Source: UBA5266 sp002411545 (GTDB taxonomy: Bacteria; Bacteroidota; Bacteroidia; Bacteroidales; WCHB1-69). Taken from it: a DNA stretch of 22,065 nt. A program made the position numbers and the translations under genes. The stretch is from contig JAQUWC010000026.1 in assembly GCA_028693085.1 (NCBI GenBank), forward strand, positions 1 through 22,065, given 5' to 3'. Each line of letters opens with the position of its first letter. Position 1 is the stretch's first letter. Shown in pieces: positions 1 through 7,801 of this stretch. The notes beneath the pieces are model-generated. The model saw nothing but the letters and a program-made list of their open reading frames with translations, had not been told where the DNA came from and did not search any database.

Positions 1-1
1 C

Positions 2-145
2 ATTAATAGAATTATTAAGATCAAACAACCTTGTGTAAAAGTTGGTTATGAAATGCAAGAAATTGGCAGCCCGAATTTTAAAGACATTATAACCGACTTT
101 GCAAAAAAACACAAACTCGGTAACAATAAGAAAAAATCAAAATAA
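2..145 (+). CDS. C-terminal fragment of an unrecognised protein
   Basis: An open frame runs in from the left edge and ends at a TAA at 143-145, giving the last 47 residues of a protein. The tail is basic, ending in HKLGNNKKKSK, which suits a cytoplasmic protein. I recognise no motif or family in this fragment. It is followed 10 nt later by a strong intrinsic terminator, which supports it being a real gene end and not a chance frame. The rest of the gene lies outside the window, so its function cannot be given. Confidence 0.6.
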   Translation: MNRIIKIKQPCVKVGYEMQEIGSPNFKDIITDFAKKHKLGNNKKKSK

Positions 146-155
146 CCATTCCATG

Positions 156-189
156 AAAAAGCGACTTTTTTAGAAAGTCGCTTTTTTTT
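156..189 (+). terminator. Intrinsic terminator between the upstream gene and pyrB
   Basis: GCGACTTT (161-168) pairs perfectly with AAAGTCGC (174-181) across a 5-nt loop, and the stem is lengthened by A156-160 against T182-186. Eight T residues (182-189) follow directly. The T-run ends only 20 nt before the pyrB start codon, so it could end the upstream transcript or act as an attenuator of pyrBI. Confidence 0.85.
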
Positions 190-209
190 AAATTTAATAA
201 TTAAAAAAG

Positions 210-1127
210 ATGATTAATTTAGAAAACAGGAATTTAATATCCATTACCGATTTCAATAAACAAGAGTATTTACATATTCTATCGAGAGCAGAGGCTTTTG
301 AAAAGGAACCCGTACAGAATATTGCATTAGGAAAAGTTGTAGCTACATTATTTTTTGAACCCTCGACGCGTACCCGTTTAAGTTTTGAAAGTGCTGCAAA
401 CAAATTAGGCGCTCGAGTTATCGGTTTTACCGATGCCGCCAATTCAAGTACTGCCAAAGGAGAAAGTTTAGCTGATACAATTAAAACCGTTGCCAATTAT
501 GCCGATTTGATTGTGATGCGACACCCCTTGGAAGGTGCCGCACGATGGGCTAGCGAAGTGTCAAAAGTTCCGATTATTAATGCCGGTGATGGCGCCAATC
601 AACATCCGACTCAATGTTTATTGGATTTATACTCTATTAAAAAAACACAAAACACATTAGATAATCTCCATATTGCAATGGTAGGCGATTTGAAATATGG
701 ACGTACGGTTCATTCATTGGTTGAAGCCATGTGTAATTTTAATACGACATTTCACTTAGTATCTCCTGAAAGTTTAAAACTCCCCAGTGTTGTAAAAACA
801 CATATTAAGGAGAAAAAACTAACTTATTTCCAATATACTGAAATGCAAGAAGCTTTAGACAAAGCCGATATAGTATATATGACACGAGTACAACGCGAAC
901 GATTCTTGGATATTCAAGATTATGAAAAAGTGAAAAACGCCTATATTTTAGATAAATCCATGTTAGTGAATGCAAAGAAAAACATGAAAATTCTTCATCC
1001 GCTACCTCGAGTAAACGAAATAAATACAAATGTTGATAATACCATTCAAGCATATTATTTTCAACAAGCATTAAATGGGGTATATGTACGACAGGCGCTT
1101 ATATCCTCAATTTTAGGTTTAAAATAA
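210..1127 (+). CDS. pyrB: Aspartate carbamoyltransferase catalytic chain
   Basis: This enzyme condenses carbamoyl phosphate with L-aspartate to N-carbamoyl-aspartate, the first committed step of cytoplasmic pyrimidine synthesis. The 305 residues match the usual size of about 300-310. Visible signatures are the carbamoyl-phosphate loop FEPSTRTRLSFE at 49-60 (S52, T53, R54, T55), the 80s loop with S80 and K83 contributed to the neighbouring active site, R104-H105-P106, HPTQ at 132-135, the GRTVHS segment near 164-169, the aspartate-binding TRVQRE at 225-230, and HPLPRVNE at 263-270. The ATG at 210 gives a full N-terminus. The regulatory-chain gene follows after 15 nt, so the product is probably the allosteric PyrBI holoenzyme. 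I found no TAnnTTTG-type promoter between the upstream terminator and the start. Confidence 0.97.
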   Translation: MINLENRNLISITDFNKQEYLHILSRAEAFEKEPVQNIALGKVVATLFFEPSTRTRLSFESAANKLGARVIGFTDAANSSTAKGESLADTIKTVANYADLIVMRHPLEGAARWASEVSKVPIINAGDGANQHPTQCLLDLYSIKKTQNTLDNLHIAMVGDLKYGRTVHSLVEAMCNFNTTFHLVSPESLKLPSVVKTHIKEKKLTYFQYTEMQEALDKADIVYMTRVQRERFLDIQDYEKVKNAYILDKSMLVNAKKNMKILHPLPRVNEINTNVDNTIQAYYFQQALNGVYVRQALISSILGLK

Positions 1128-1142
1128 GAAATTTTATTTATT

Positions 1143-1598
1143 ATGGGAAAAAAAGAATTAATTGTATCGGCTATTGAAAACGGAACCGTAATTGACCATA
1201 TAGCTTCGGATAAACTATTTCAAGTTATAAAAATACTAAACCTTGATGTTTGTTCCAATCAAATACTTTTTGGAACGAATTTAATTAGTAGTAAATTAGG
1301 AACAAAAGCTATCATAAAAATTCAAGGTAAATTCTTCGAAAGAAATGAAATCAATAAAATTGCTATTGTTTCACCATCAGCAACTTTAATCAAAATTAAA
1401 GATTATGATGTGATTGAAAAATTTAATTTAACATTACCCGATGAATTGAATGGAATTGTGAAATGCTTTAATCCTAAATGTATTACCAATCATCAGGATA
1501 TTGTTCCAAAGTTTAAGGTGTTAGATTCTCAAAGTATTAAATTACAATGTCATTACTGTCAGAAAATCACAAAACAAGAAACCTTAAATTTCATATAG
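1143..1598 (+). CDS. pyrI: Aspartate carbamoyltransferase regulatory chain
   Basis: PyrI is the non-catalytic regulatory subunit that binds CTP/ATP and joins PyrB trimers into the allosteric holoenzyme. The 151 residues match the family length. The N-terminal allosteric domain covers about 1-100. The C-terminal zinc domain has all four ligands, C108-x4-C113-x22-C136-x2-C139, with the same spacing as I recall for the E. coli chain, so zinc binding and docking to PyrB should be intact. It starts 15 nt after pyrB and is surely co-transcribed with it. The stop lies 10 nt from the stop of the convergent glycosyltransferase gene, and I see no hairpin terminator in that gap. Confidence 0.96.
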   Translation: MGKKELIVSAIENGTVIDHIASDKLFQVIKILNLDVCSNQILFGTNLISSKLGTKAIIKIQGKFFERNEINKIAIVSPSATLIKIKDYDVIEKFNLTLPDELNGIVKCFNPKCITNHQDIVPKFKVLDSQSIKLQCHYCQKITKQETLNFI

Positions 1599-1608
1599 AA
1601 TTTACGTG

Positions 1609-2727
1609 CTAAACTATTTTCTCTATTGTTTTCCAAAGTTGATCTGCAGTTCTATCCCATGAAAATTTTTGTAATTGTAGTTTTCCTTTTTGGATTAAAT
1701 CCATACGAAGATTATCATTGTTGAAAATTTCCATCATTGCATTTGTGATTTCTTCAGGATTATAGGGATTAACAAATATAGCGGCATTGCCAGCAGTTTC
1801 AGGCATTGCCGTTATATTAGAGGTTATTACAGGAATATTACATGAAAATGCCTCTAAAATAGGAACTCCAAAGCCTTCAAAGTAAGAGGCATAAAGTAAT
1901 CCTTCGGCAGCAGAAATAATTTCATTCAAGTGCTGAGTAGGAATATAATCTGTAAATATTACGTCTTGCATATATTTCATTGATGAGTGAACCCTTTTCA
2001 TTTGTTTACTCCAATATTTTTGTGTGCCCGCAAAAACCAATTTAGCCTCAAGTCCTTGCTCTCTAAACAAATCGAACGCAATCAAATGGTTAATGATATT
2101 TTTACGTTTATTTCCACTCCCGACAAACACAAAATAGGGTTTTCCTTTTGTTAATTTCTGCTTTACTTGCTGTTTCTCTGCATCGGAGATTTCAAAAAAA
2201 TCTTCAGCAGCAGCATTGTAAACTACATCAATTTTCTGTGGTAATATTTCATACGTTTTCACTATGTCGTTTTTTGAAAAATTAGAAACGGTAACTAATG
2301 CATCAGCTTTGCGAGCAAAACGAGGGAAAAATGTACGAAAATAATATCTGGATAGTGGAGGTAAAAAGTCAGGATAATGTTCAAAATTTAAATCATGGAT
2401 AATATTTACTGTTTTTACATCCGTACCTAAACATATCCATCCATCGGGGGAAAGAAAAACATCAATCTTTTCTTTCATAAGTGCACGTTTAATACCGACT
2501 TCAAAAAATAAAAACCATAAAAAAGGATGACGTGCAGGAGGAGAAACTACAACAGGTTTTACATTATCAGCAAAAATAAATTCGTCTAAATATTTTCTAT
2601 CAAAAAAGAAAACAAATTCATGCTCAGGATGGGATGTTACCATACGTTTCAATACTTCATAAGCAAACCAGGCAATGCCATCCATTTTGCCTTTTACAAA
2701 CAAACGTGTATTAACTCCGATACGCAT
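1609..2727 (-). CDS. GT4-family glycosyltransferase (GT-B fold)
   Basis: A 372-residue GT4-type retaining glycosyltransferase. The C-terminal nucleotide-sugar domain is clear: FVFVGSGNKRKN at about 199-210, and the EX7E motif EGFGVPILE (E284 and E292), followed by VITSNITAMPETAG, the usual donor-phosphate and ribose contact segment. The N-terminal half (MRIGVNTRLF, then HDLNFEHYPD near 111-120) resembles the acceptor-binding half of bacterial mannosyl/glycosyl transferases. There is no signal peptide or clear membrane helix, so it should be cytosolic or peripheral. The donor and acceptor cannot be told from sequence. It begins 2 nt after the clpC stop on the same strand and must be co-transcribed with it; the functional link between the two is unknown. 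Confidence 0.9.
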   Translation of the reverse strand: MRIGVNTRLFVKGKMDGIAWFAYEVLKRMVTSHPEHEFVFFFDRKYLDEFIFADNVKPVVVSPPARHPFLWFLFFEVGIKRALMKEKIDVFLSPDGWICLGTDVKTVNIIHDLNFEHYPDFLPPLSRYYFRTFFPRFARKADALVTVSNFSKNDIVKTYEILPQKIDVVYNAAAEDFFEISDAEKQQVKQKLTKGKPYFVFVGSGNKRKNIINHLIAFDLFREQGLEAKLVFAGTQKYWSKQMKRVHSSMKYMQDVIFTDYIPTQHLNEIISAAEGLLYASYFEGFGVPILEAFSCNIPVITSNITAMPETAGNAAIFVNPYNPEEITNAMMEIFNNDNLRMDLIQKGKLQLQKFSWDRTADQLWKTIEKIV

Positions 2728-2729
2728 AG

Positions 2730-5267
2730 TTATTTCTTACTTTTACGAGTTTTCTTTTGATATTCTTTTATATACAAAACTTCCCTTTTTTCGTCATAAT
2801 CTAATGAAATATTATCTCCTGAATGTATTTTGTCGTTTATGATTTCTTCTGATAAGAAGTCTTCCACATACTTTTGTATAGTACGTTTCAGAGGCCTAGC
2901 CCCGTATTGAGCACTCCAACCTTTATCAGACAAGAAATCTTTTGCTTTATTCGATAAAGTTAAATTGATATTTAATTCTTTTAATCGTCCGTAGACATGT
3001 TGTAATTCTATCTCAATTATTTTATGAATATCTTCTTTTTCTAATGGATTGAAAATAATAATATCGTCAATACGATTTAAAAATTCCGGTGCAAATTGTT
3101 TATTAACAGCATCTTCAATAATTTTTTGTGTGTTTTGTATTTGTGAGGCTTGTCGAGCCGTCGTAGAAAAACCAACCCCGGTTCCGAAATCTTTTAATTG
3201 TCTACTACCGACATTCGATGTCATGATAATAATCGTATTTTTAAAGTCTACTTTACGACCTAATCCATCTGTAAGTTGACCATCATCAAATACTTGCAAT
3301 AAAATATTATACACATCGACATGGGCTTTTTCTATTTCATCCAATAAGACAATAGAATAAGGTTTTCTCCTTACTTTTTCCGTTAATTGTCCCCCTTCTT
3401 CGTATCCTACATATCCGGGAGGAGCTCCCACTAAACGGGAGACAGAGAATTTTTCCATATACTCACTCATATCTATGCGAATCATAGCATCAACACTATC
3501 GAATAAATATTTAGCTAAAATTTTAGCTAAATAGGTTTTCCCAACACCGGTTGGACCTAAGAAAATAAAAGTTCCTATGGGTTTAGATGGATCTTTCAGT
3601 CCTACTTTATTTCTGCGAATTGCTTTTGAAATTTTATGGATAGCCTCTTGCTGACCGATGACTTGCTCGCTTAAATCTTTTTCTATGTGTACTAGTTTAT
3701 TGCTTTCTTCTTTGGCTATGCGTTTAGCCGGTACACCAGTAATCATCGCTACAACATCAGCCACAATTTCGCCTGTAACTTCTTTCCGATTCAACTGAAT
3801 TTCTTGTTCCCAACTATCTTTGGCTTTTTGAATTTTTTGTTCGAGTTCTTTCGACATATCCCGATACTTGGCAGCCTCTTCATAGGACTGCTTTTGAATA
3901 GCCAATCGTTTTTCTTCGTTTAACTCATCTAAGTGTTTTTCCATTTGAATAATTTCTTCAGGTACATCAATGTTATGAATATGTACTCTGGCTCCGGCTT
4001 CATCCAAAGCATCAATGGCTTTATCGGGTAAGCATCGATCAGTAATATATCGTTGTGTTAAATAGACACATGCTTTGATAGCCTCATCGGTATAAATTAC
4101 TAAATGATGATCTTCGTATTTGTTTTTTATATTATTTAATATTTCGATAGTTTCTTCAGGTGAAGTAGGTTCAATTAATACTTTTTGAAATCGTCGTTCC
4201 AAAGCACCATCCGATTCGATATGTTTACGATATTCATCCAGGGTAGTTGCACCTATGCATTGCAACTCACCGCGTGCCAAAGCCGGTTTAAACATGTTTG
4301 ATGCATCCAATGAACCGGAAGCATTTCCGGCTCCTACAATAGTATGTAGTTCATCTATAAATAATATAACATCAGGATTGGCTTCCAATTCAGCTAATAC
4401 TGCTTTCATTCTTTCTTCAAATTGGCCACGGTATTTTGTGCCGGCTACCATAGATGCGATATCTAAGGTTACAATTCGCTTATTGAATAATATACGAGGA
4501 ACATTCCTTTGTTTGATACGTAGTGCCAATCCTTCGGCTATAGCAGATTTGCCCACTCCGGGTTCACCTATAAGTATTGGATTGTTTTTCTTTCTACGAC
4601 TTAATATTTGAGCAATACGTTCCAATTCTTTTTCACGCCCTACAATAGGATCTAATCCGCCTTCTTCAGCTGCTTTATTCAAATCTCGTCCAAAAGCGTC
4701 TAAAACAGGAGTATTGTTTTTACGCTTTGTTTCTGATATCTTTTTGGGTGGCATATCTTGAAAGGAAGTGTCGTTTTCATCATCCATATCTGAAGAAACA
4801 TTGGTAATGTCTCCATCGAAAGAAGATTTTCCTGTCATAAGCAGGGATTCAACCTTTTTATAAGTTATGCCATATTCGCCCAGTAATTTTTTGATAAAAT
4901 TATCATCTTTCCACAATATAGCTAAGATTAAATGTTCAATACCAATTTCTTTGCTGTTAAACTTTTTTGCAAACAAACCGGCTAAATCTAACACCCGTTC
5001 TGTTTGTTTATATAAAGGTAAAGTTTCTGTATTTATATTTGGCTTTGAATCATATACTTGCGACATTTTTTGTATGATAAGTTCTTTAATCATATTTAAA
5101 TCAACATCAAATTCGGCAAATATATGTTTTAACACTACAATATCATTATCTATCATACTTAAAAAAAGATGTTCAATGCCTATAAATTCGTTTCCCAACT
5201 CTTGCGCTTCGATGGTACTGTAACGTAACACTAATTCCATCTCTCCATTAAAAGTCCACTTGTTCAT
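2730..5267 (-). CDS. clpC: ClpC-type AAA+ unfoldase of the Clp protease
   Basis: An 845-residue Hsp100 ATPase that unfolds substrates and feeds them to ClpP. Domains in order: double Clp_N repeat at about 1-145; an acidic, low-complexity linker at about 150-185; first AAA+ module with Walker A GEPGVGKS (234-241), Walker B ILFIDE (301-306) and arginine-finger region ALERRF (355-360); a short UVR-like coiled segment near 448-483 (EEKRLAIQKQSYEEAAKYRD), which marks ClpC and is unlike the long middle domain of ClpB; second AAA+ module with Walker A GPTGVGKT (571-578) and Walker B IVLLDE (639-644); then the ClpB D2-small C-terminal domain. VGF at 698-700 sits where ClpC/ClpA carry the ClpP-docking loop, which argues for a protease partner. 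A -7 promoter element lies at 5316-5323. Confidence 0.95.
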   Translation of the reverse strand: MNKWTFNGEMELVLRYSTIEAQELGNEFIGIEHLFLSMIDNDIVVLKHIFAEFDVDLNMIKELIIQKMSQVYDSKPNINTETLPLYKQTERVLDLAGLFAKKFNSKEIGIEHLILAILWKDDNFIKKLLGEYGITYKKVESLLMTGKSSFDGDITNVSSDMDDENDTSFQDMPPKKISETKRKNNTPVLDAFGRDLNKAAEEGGLDPIVGREKELERIAQILSRRKKNNPILIGEPGVGKSAIAEGLALRIKQRNVPRILFNKRIVTLDIASMVAGTKYRGQFEERMKAVLAELEANPDVILFIDELHTIVGAGNASGSLDASNMFKPALARGELQCIGATTLDEYRKHIESDGALERRFQKVLIEPTSPEETIEILNNIKNKYEDHHLVIYTDEAIKACVYLTQRYITDRCLPDKAIDALDEAGARVHIHNIDVPEEIIQMEKHLDELNEEKRLAIQKQSYEEAAKYRDMSKELEQKIQKAKDSWEQEIQLNRKEVTGEIVADVVAMITGVPAKRIAKEESNKLVHIEKDLSEQVIGQQEAIHKISKAIRRNKVGLKDPSKPIGTFIFLGPTGVGKTYLAKILAKYLFDSVDAMIRIDMSEYMEKFSVSRLVGAPPGYVGYEEGGQLTEKVRRKPYSIVLLDEIEKAHVDVYNILLQVFDDGQLTDGLGRKVDFKNTIIIMTSNVGSRQLKDFGTGVGFSTTARQASQIQNTQKIIEDAVNKQFAPEFLNRIDDIIIFNPLEKEDIHKIIEIELQHVYGRLKELNINLTLSNKAKDFLSDKGWSAQYGARPLKRTIQKYVEDFLSEEIINDKIHSGDNISLDYDEKREVLYIKEYQKKTRKSKK

Positions 5268-5315
5268 TTCTTTATATATAATTATTTATGAATAGCGTAT
5301 GCTTTAATTTTTTTT

Positions 5316-5323
5316 CAAAAGTA
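5316..5323 (-). promoter_or_regulatory. Bacteroidota -7 element upstream of clpC
   Basis: On the minus strand this reads TACTTTTG, matching the Bacteroidota primary-sigma -7 consensus TAnnTTTG, 48 nt before the clpC start codon. I could not find a TTG -33 box at the usual 19-21 nt spacing, so the call rests on the -7 element and its position. Confidence 0.5.
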
Positions 5324-5565
5324 TAAAAAATATTAAGATAATTGATTGTTAAATTCGAATATTTTTAAACATTAACGTTTTATAGGTATTGACTTTTTTC
5401 AATGCTTAAACATTGATTTTTGAGCAAAGGATCTCTATCGACAAGTAAAAATTTAACTTCCTAAAACATCTAGTTAAAGTCAACATTCAGAGGCATAGAA
5501 AGCGTGTTTTAAACTTTTAATTGTCTATCTATTATAAGATAAAAGGGAAATAATCTTGATTTATA

Positions 5566-5597
5566 TTGCTTTTTTCAAAAAATTTTTATTACTTTTG
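5566..5597 (+). promoter_or_regulatory. Bacteroidota-type promoter of the GT5/DUF4270/glmS run
   Basis: A -7 element TACTTTTG at 5590-5597 matches TAnnTTTG, and a -33 TTG at 5566-5568 stands 21 nt upstream of it. The start codon is 29 nt after the -7 box. This is the best complete promoter I see in the window and probably drives the plus-strand run that follows. Confidence 0.6.
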
Positions 5598-5626
5598 CAA
5601 AATAAAAAACAAAAGTCTGGATTTTT

Positions 5627-6430
5627 ATGCCAACACATAAAATTTTATTTGTTAATCAAGAAATCACACCCTATGTTGAAGATAGTTACATTTCAAAAAT
5701 TGGTAGATTTTTACCTCAATCCATACAAGAAAGTGGAATAGACATACGAACTTTTATGCCTCGCTATGGTTTGGTAAGTGAGCGTAAAAATCAACTTCAC
5801 GAAGTAATTCGTCTTTCCGGACAAAATATTATCATTAAAGATACCGACCATCCCTTAATTATAAAAGTTGCCTCTATACAGTCCGTTAGAATGCAAACTT
5901 ATTTTATTGATAACGAACTTTATTTCCATAGAAAACACATATTGTTTGATAAAAACAATAACTTCTTTTCCGATAATGACGAAAGAGCCATCTTCTTTGC
6001 CAAAGGTGTACTCGAAACAGTTAAAAATTTAGGTTGGAGTCCTGACATAGTACATTGTCATGGTTGGATTTCATCTTTTGTTCCTTTGTACCTCAAAACG
6101 ATTTACATAGACAATCCATTATTTGCTCATTCTAAAGTAATTTACTCCGTTTATAATGATTCTTTTAACCGAAAATTAAATCGTTCGTTAACAAATAAAT
6201 TAAAATCTACTGCCATCCCATCAAAAGACGCAGCTTTGTATAAACAAGCCGACTATGAAAGCACTACTAAATTAGCCATTAATTATTCCGATGCAGTTGT
6301 TATTGGTCAAGACGACATCGATGAAAAGATTAAATCCTATATTCTTAACAGCGAAAAAATCACTTTCCAACATCCTCAAGACAATTATGCCTCTGATTAT
6401 ATTTCTCTTTATGAAAGAGTACTAGAATAA
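5627..6430 (+). CDS. Glycogen/starch-synthase-like protein, GT5 N-terminal domain only
   Basis: A 267-residue protein related to the N-terminal half of GT5 glycogen synthases. Opening MPTHKILFVNQEITPYVEDS and the HCHGW segment (143-147, equivalent to the HxHDW region of GlgA) show the family. Proteins of this size and sequence are commonly annotated glycogen/starch synthase in Bacteroidales and often precede a DUF4270 gene, as here. It lacks the C-terminal nucleotide-sugar GT-B domain, so it is about half the usual 480 residues. The KxGGL-type ADP-glucose motif near the start is replaced by a SKIGRFLP stretch (23-30). Both points suggest it does not catalyse alpha-glucan elongation alone; a regulatory or carbohydrate-binding role is inference. 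The DUF4270 gene follows after 14 nt. Confidence 0.85.
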   Translation: MPTHKILFVNQEITPYVEDSYISKIGRFLPQSIQESGIDIRTFMPRYGLVSERKNQLHEVIRLSGQNIIIKDTDHPLIIKVASIQSVRMQTYFIDNELYFHRKHILFDKNNNFFSDNDERAIFFAKGVLETVKNLGWSPDIVHCHGWISSFVPLYLKTIYIDNPLFAHSKVIYSVYNDSFNRKLNRSLTNKLKSTAIPSKDAALYKQADYESTTKLAINYSDAVVIGQDDIDEKIKSYILNSEKITFQHPQDNYASDYISLYERVLE

Positions 6431-6444
6431 TCAATTTAAAAAAA

Positions 6445-7782
6445 ATGAATATTAGAAAATCAATCATATTTGTGTCAGCCATCATTTTTTTGGCACTCTT
6501 TTTTACAAGCTGTAAAGAAGAAGAAAATATCGTAGGTTTGGATTTGCAGTCCGAAAACGATAAATTGAATTTAGTGGTATGGGACACTGCCAGTGTTTAT
6601 GCCTATTCCCAAAAAGAAACGGAGATGCCAACATCTAAAACTACTTTAAGTTTATTGGGATATGTAAATGACCCAATCTTTGGCATATCGGAAAGCGGAA
6701 TCTATTCCCAATTTAGATTATCTGTTAACAACCTAAACTTCGGAGCTGGTGCTGAAATTGATTCTTTAGTCCTTACTTTATCCTATGAAGGTTTTTTTGG
6801 AGATACCTTACTACCTTTCTTAATTAAAATTTACGAATTGAGCGATCCATTGAAATCAAATGAAACGTATTATCATACCTCTCATATCAATCATAACTCC
6901 TTGAACCTAACAGAAAATGCAAACTTTTATTGTTATCCTACTCCCAAAACTTTGCATCCTACCGACACAATGCAAACCAAACCCGTTATCCGAATTCCTT
7001 TGCAAAAAGATTTTGGAAAAACAAAGTTTATTGATAAATCCGGTTCAACGGAATTAGCTGACAATGCGAATTTTCTCAATTATTTTAAAGGGCTTTTCAT
7101 AGCTGCTCAAGGTGTAAATGGAAAGGGGTCCATGATATATGTTAATATGCTCAATGCTAATACCTCTTTAACATTATATTATCATAACAATGAGAAAAAA
7201 GGCTTAAAACATTCTTTTATAGTAAAAGACTCTTCTGTTTATTTCCATTCCATTAATCATTTTAACTACGATAATGCCGCATCATCTTTAAAAAAGCAAA
7301 TTATTGATTTAGATTATTCCGAAACGGACCAGCAATTATATGTACAAGCATCGGCAGGGGTAAAAACAATCATTCATTTTCCTTATATAAAGGAAGCTTT
7401 TAAAGATAAAAAAGTAGCCATTCACAAGGCAGAGTTAATCATTACCCGTTCGGATGATGACTATTCCGTTTTTTATCAACCACCTGCTTTAGACCTTTAT
7501 TACAAAAAAGATACTTCTTCAACTACTGCTTACTTATTGCCCGATTACTTATTGGGAGCAACTCATTTTGGAGGAGAATACAATGCTTCCGGAAAAGAAT
7601 ATCGTTTTCGCATTACGCGATACATACAGAATATTATTATGAACAAAAGTGAAAACTATCCATTACATTTAGTTGTGAAAGGCGCTGCTACTAAAGCGAA
7701 TCGATTGGTGCTATATGGTACTAATCCTGATTTTCGAAACAAACGTTTACGTCTTGAAATTACATATTCTTTGATTAATTAA
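6445..7782 (+). CDS. DUF4270 family lipoprotein
   Basis: A 445-residue exported lipoprotein of the DUF4270 family, which is typical of Bacteroidota. The N-terminus is a signal peptide (MNIRKS, a hydrophobic stretch at about 7-20, then FFTSC), with C23 as the lipidation site. KEEEN follows the cysteine. The rest is rich in predicted beta-strand sequence with repeated phrases such as DSLVLTL and KAELIIT, typical of periplasmic or surface beta-sandwich proteins. No enzymatic motif is visible and the family has no firm function that I can name. It sits 14 nt after the GT5-like gene and 19 nt before glmS, so all three are probably one transcript. The pair of GT5-like protein and DUF4270 recurs in Bacteroidales, which suggests a shared envelope role, but this is inference. 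Confidence 0.85.
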   Translation: MNIRKSIIFVSAIIFLALFFTSCKEEENIVGLDLQSENDKLNLVVWDTASVYAYSQKETEMPTSKTTLSLLGYVNDPIFGISESGIYSQFRLSVNNLNFGAGAEIDSLVLTLSYEGFFGDTLLPFLIKIYELSDPLKSNETYYHTSHINHNSLNLTENANFYCYPTPKTLHPTDTMQTKPVIRIPLQKDFGKTKFIDKSGSTELADNANFLNYFKGLFIAAQGVNGKGSMIYVNMLNANTSLTLYYHNNEKKGLKHSFIVKDSSVYFHSINHFNYDNAASSLKKQIIDLDYSETDQQLYVQASAGVKTIIHFPYIKEAFKDKKVAIHKAELIITRSDDDYSVFYQPPALDLYYKKDTSSTTAYLLPDYLLGATHFGGEYNASGKEYRFRITRYIQNIIMNKSENYPLHLVVKGAATKANRLVLYGTNPDFRNKRLRLEITYSLIN

Positions 7783-7801
7783 AAAAATAAATGAATTAGT
7801 T

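Larger units (their letters stand above)
5268..5626. other. Divergent intergenic promoter region between clpC and the GT5 gene
   Basis: This 359-nt AT-rich stretch holds no credible coding frame. It carries a -7 element for each flanking gene (5316-5323 on the minus strand, 5590-5597 on the plus strand). A weak inverted repeat, TTTAACT (5452-5458) with AGTTAAA (5472-5478), lies between them and may be chance in DNA this AT-rich. I see no riboswitch or other RNA. Confidence 0.6.

Noticed and set aside
4255..4611. Plus-strand 118-codon frame inside clpC
   Set aside because: It lies opposite the conserved first AAA+ module and has no recognisable domain; it is a shadow of a strongly conserved gene. 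The same applies to the frames at 3049-3279 and 4867-5223.
7783..7801. glmS ribozyme before glmS
   Set aside because: Only 19 nt lie between the DUF4270 stop and the glmS ATG, far too short for the ribozyme.
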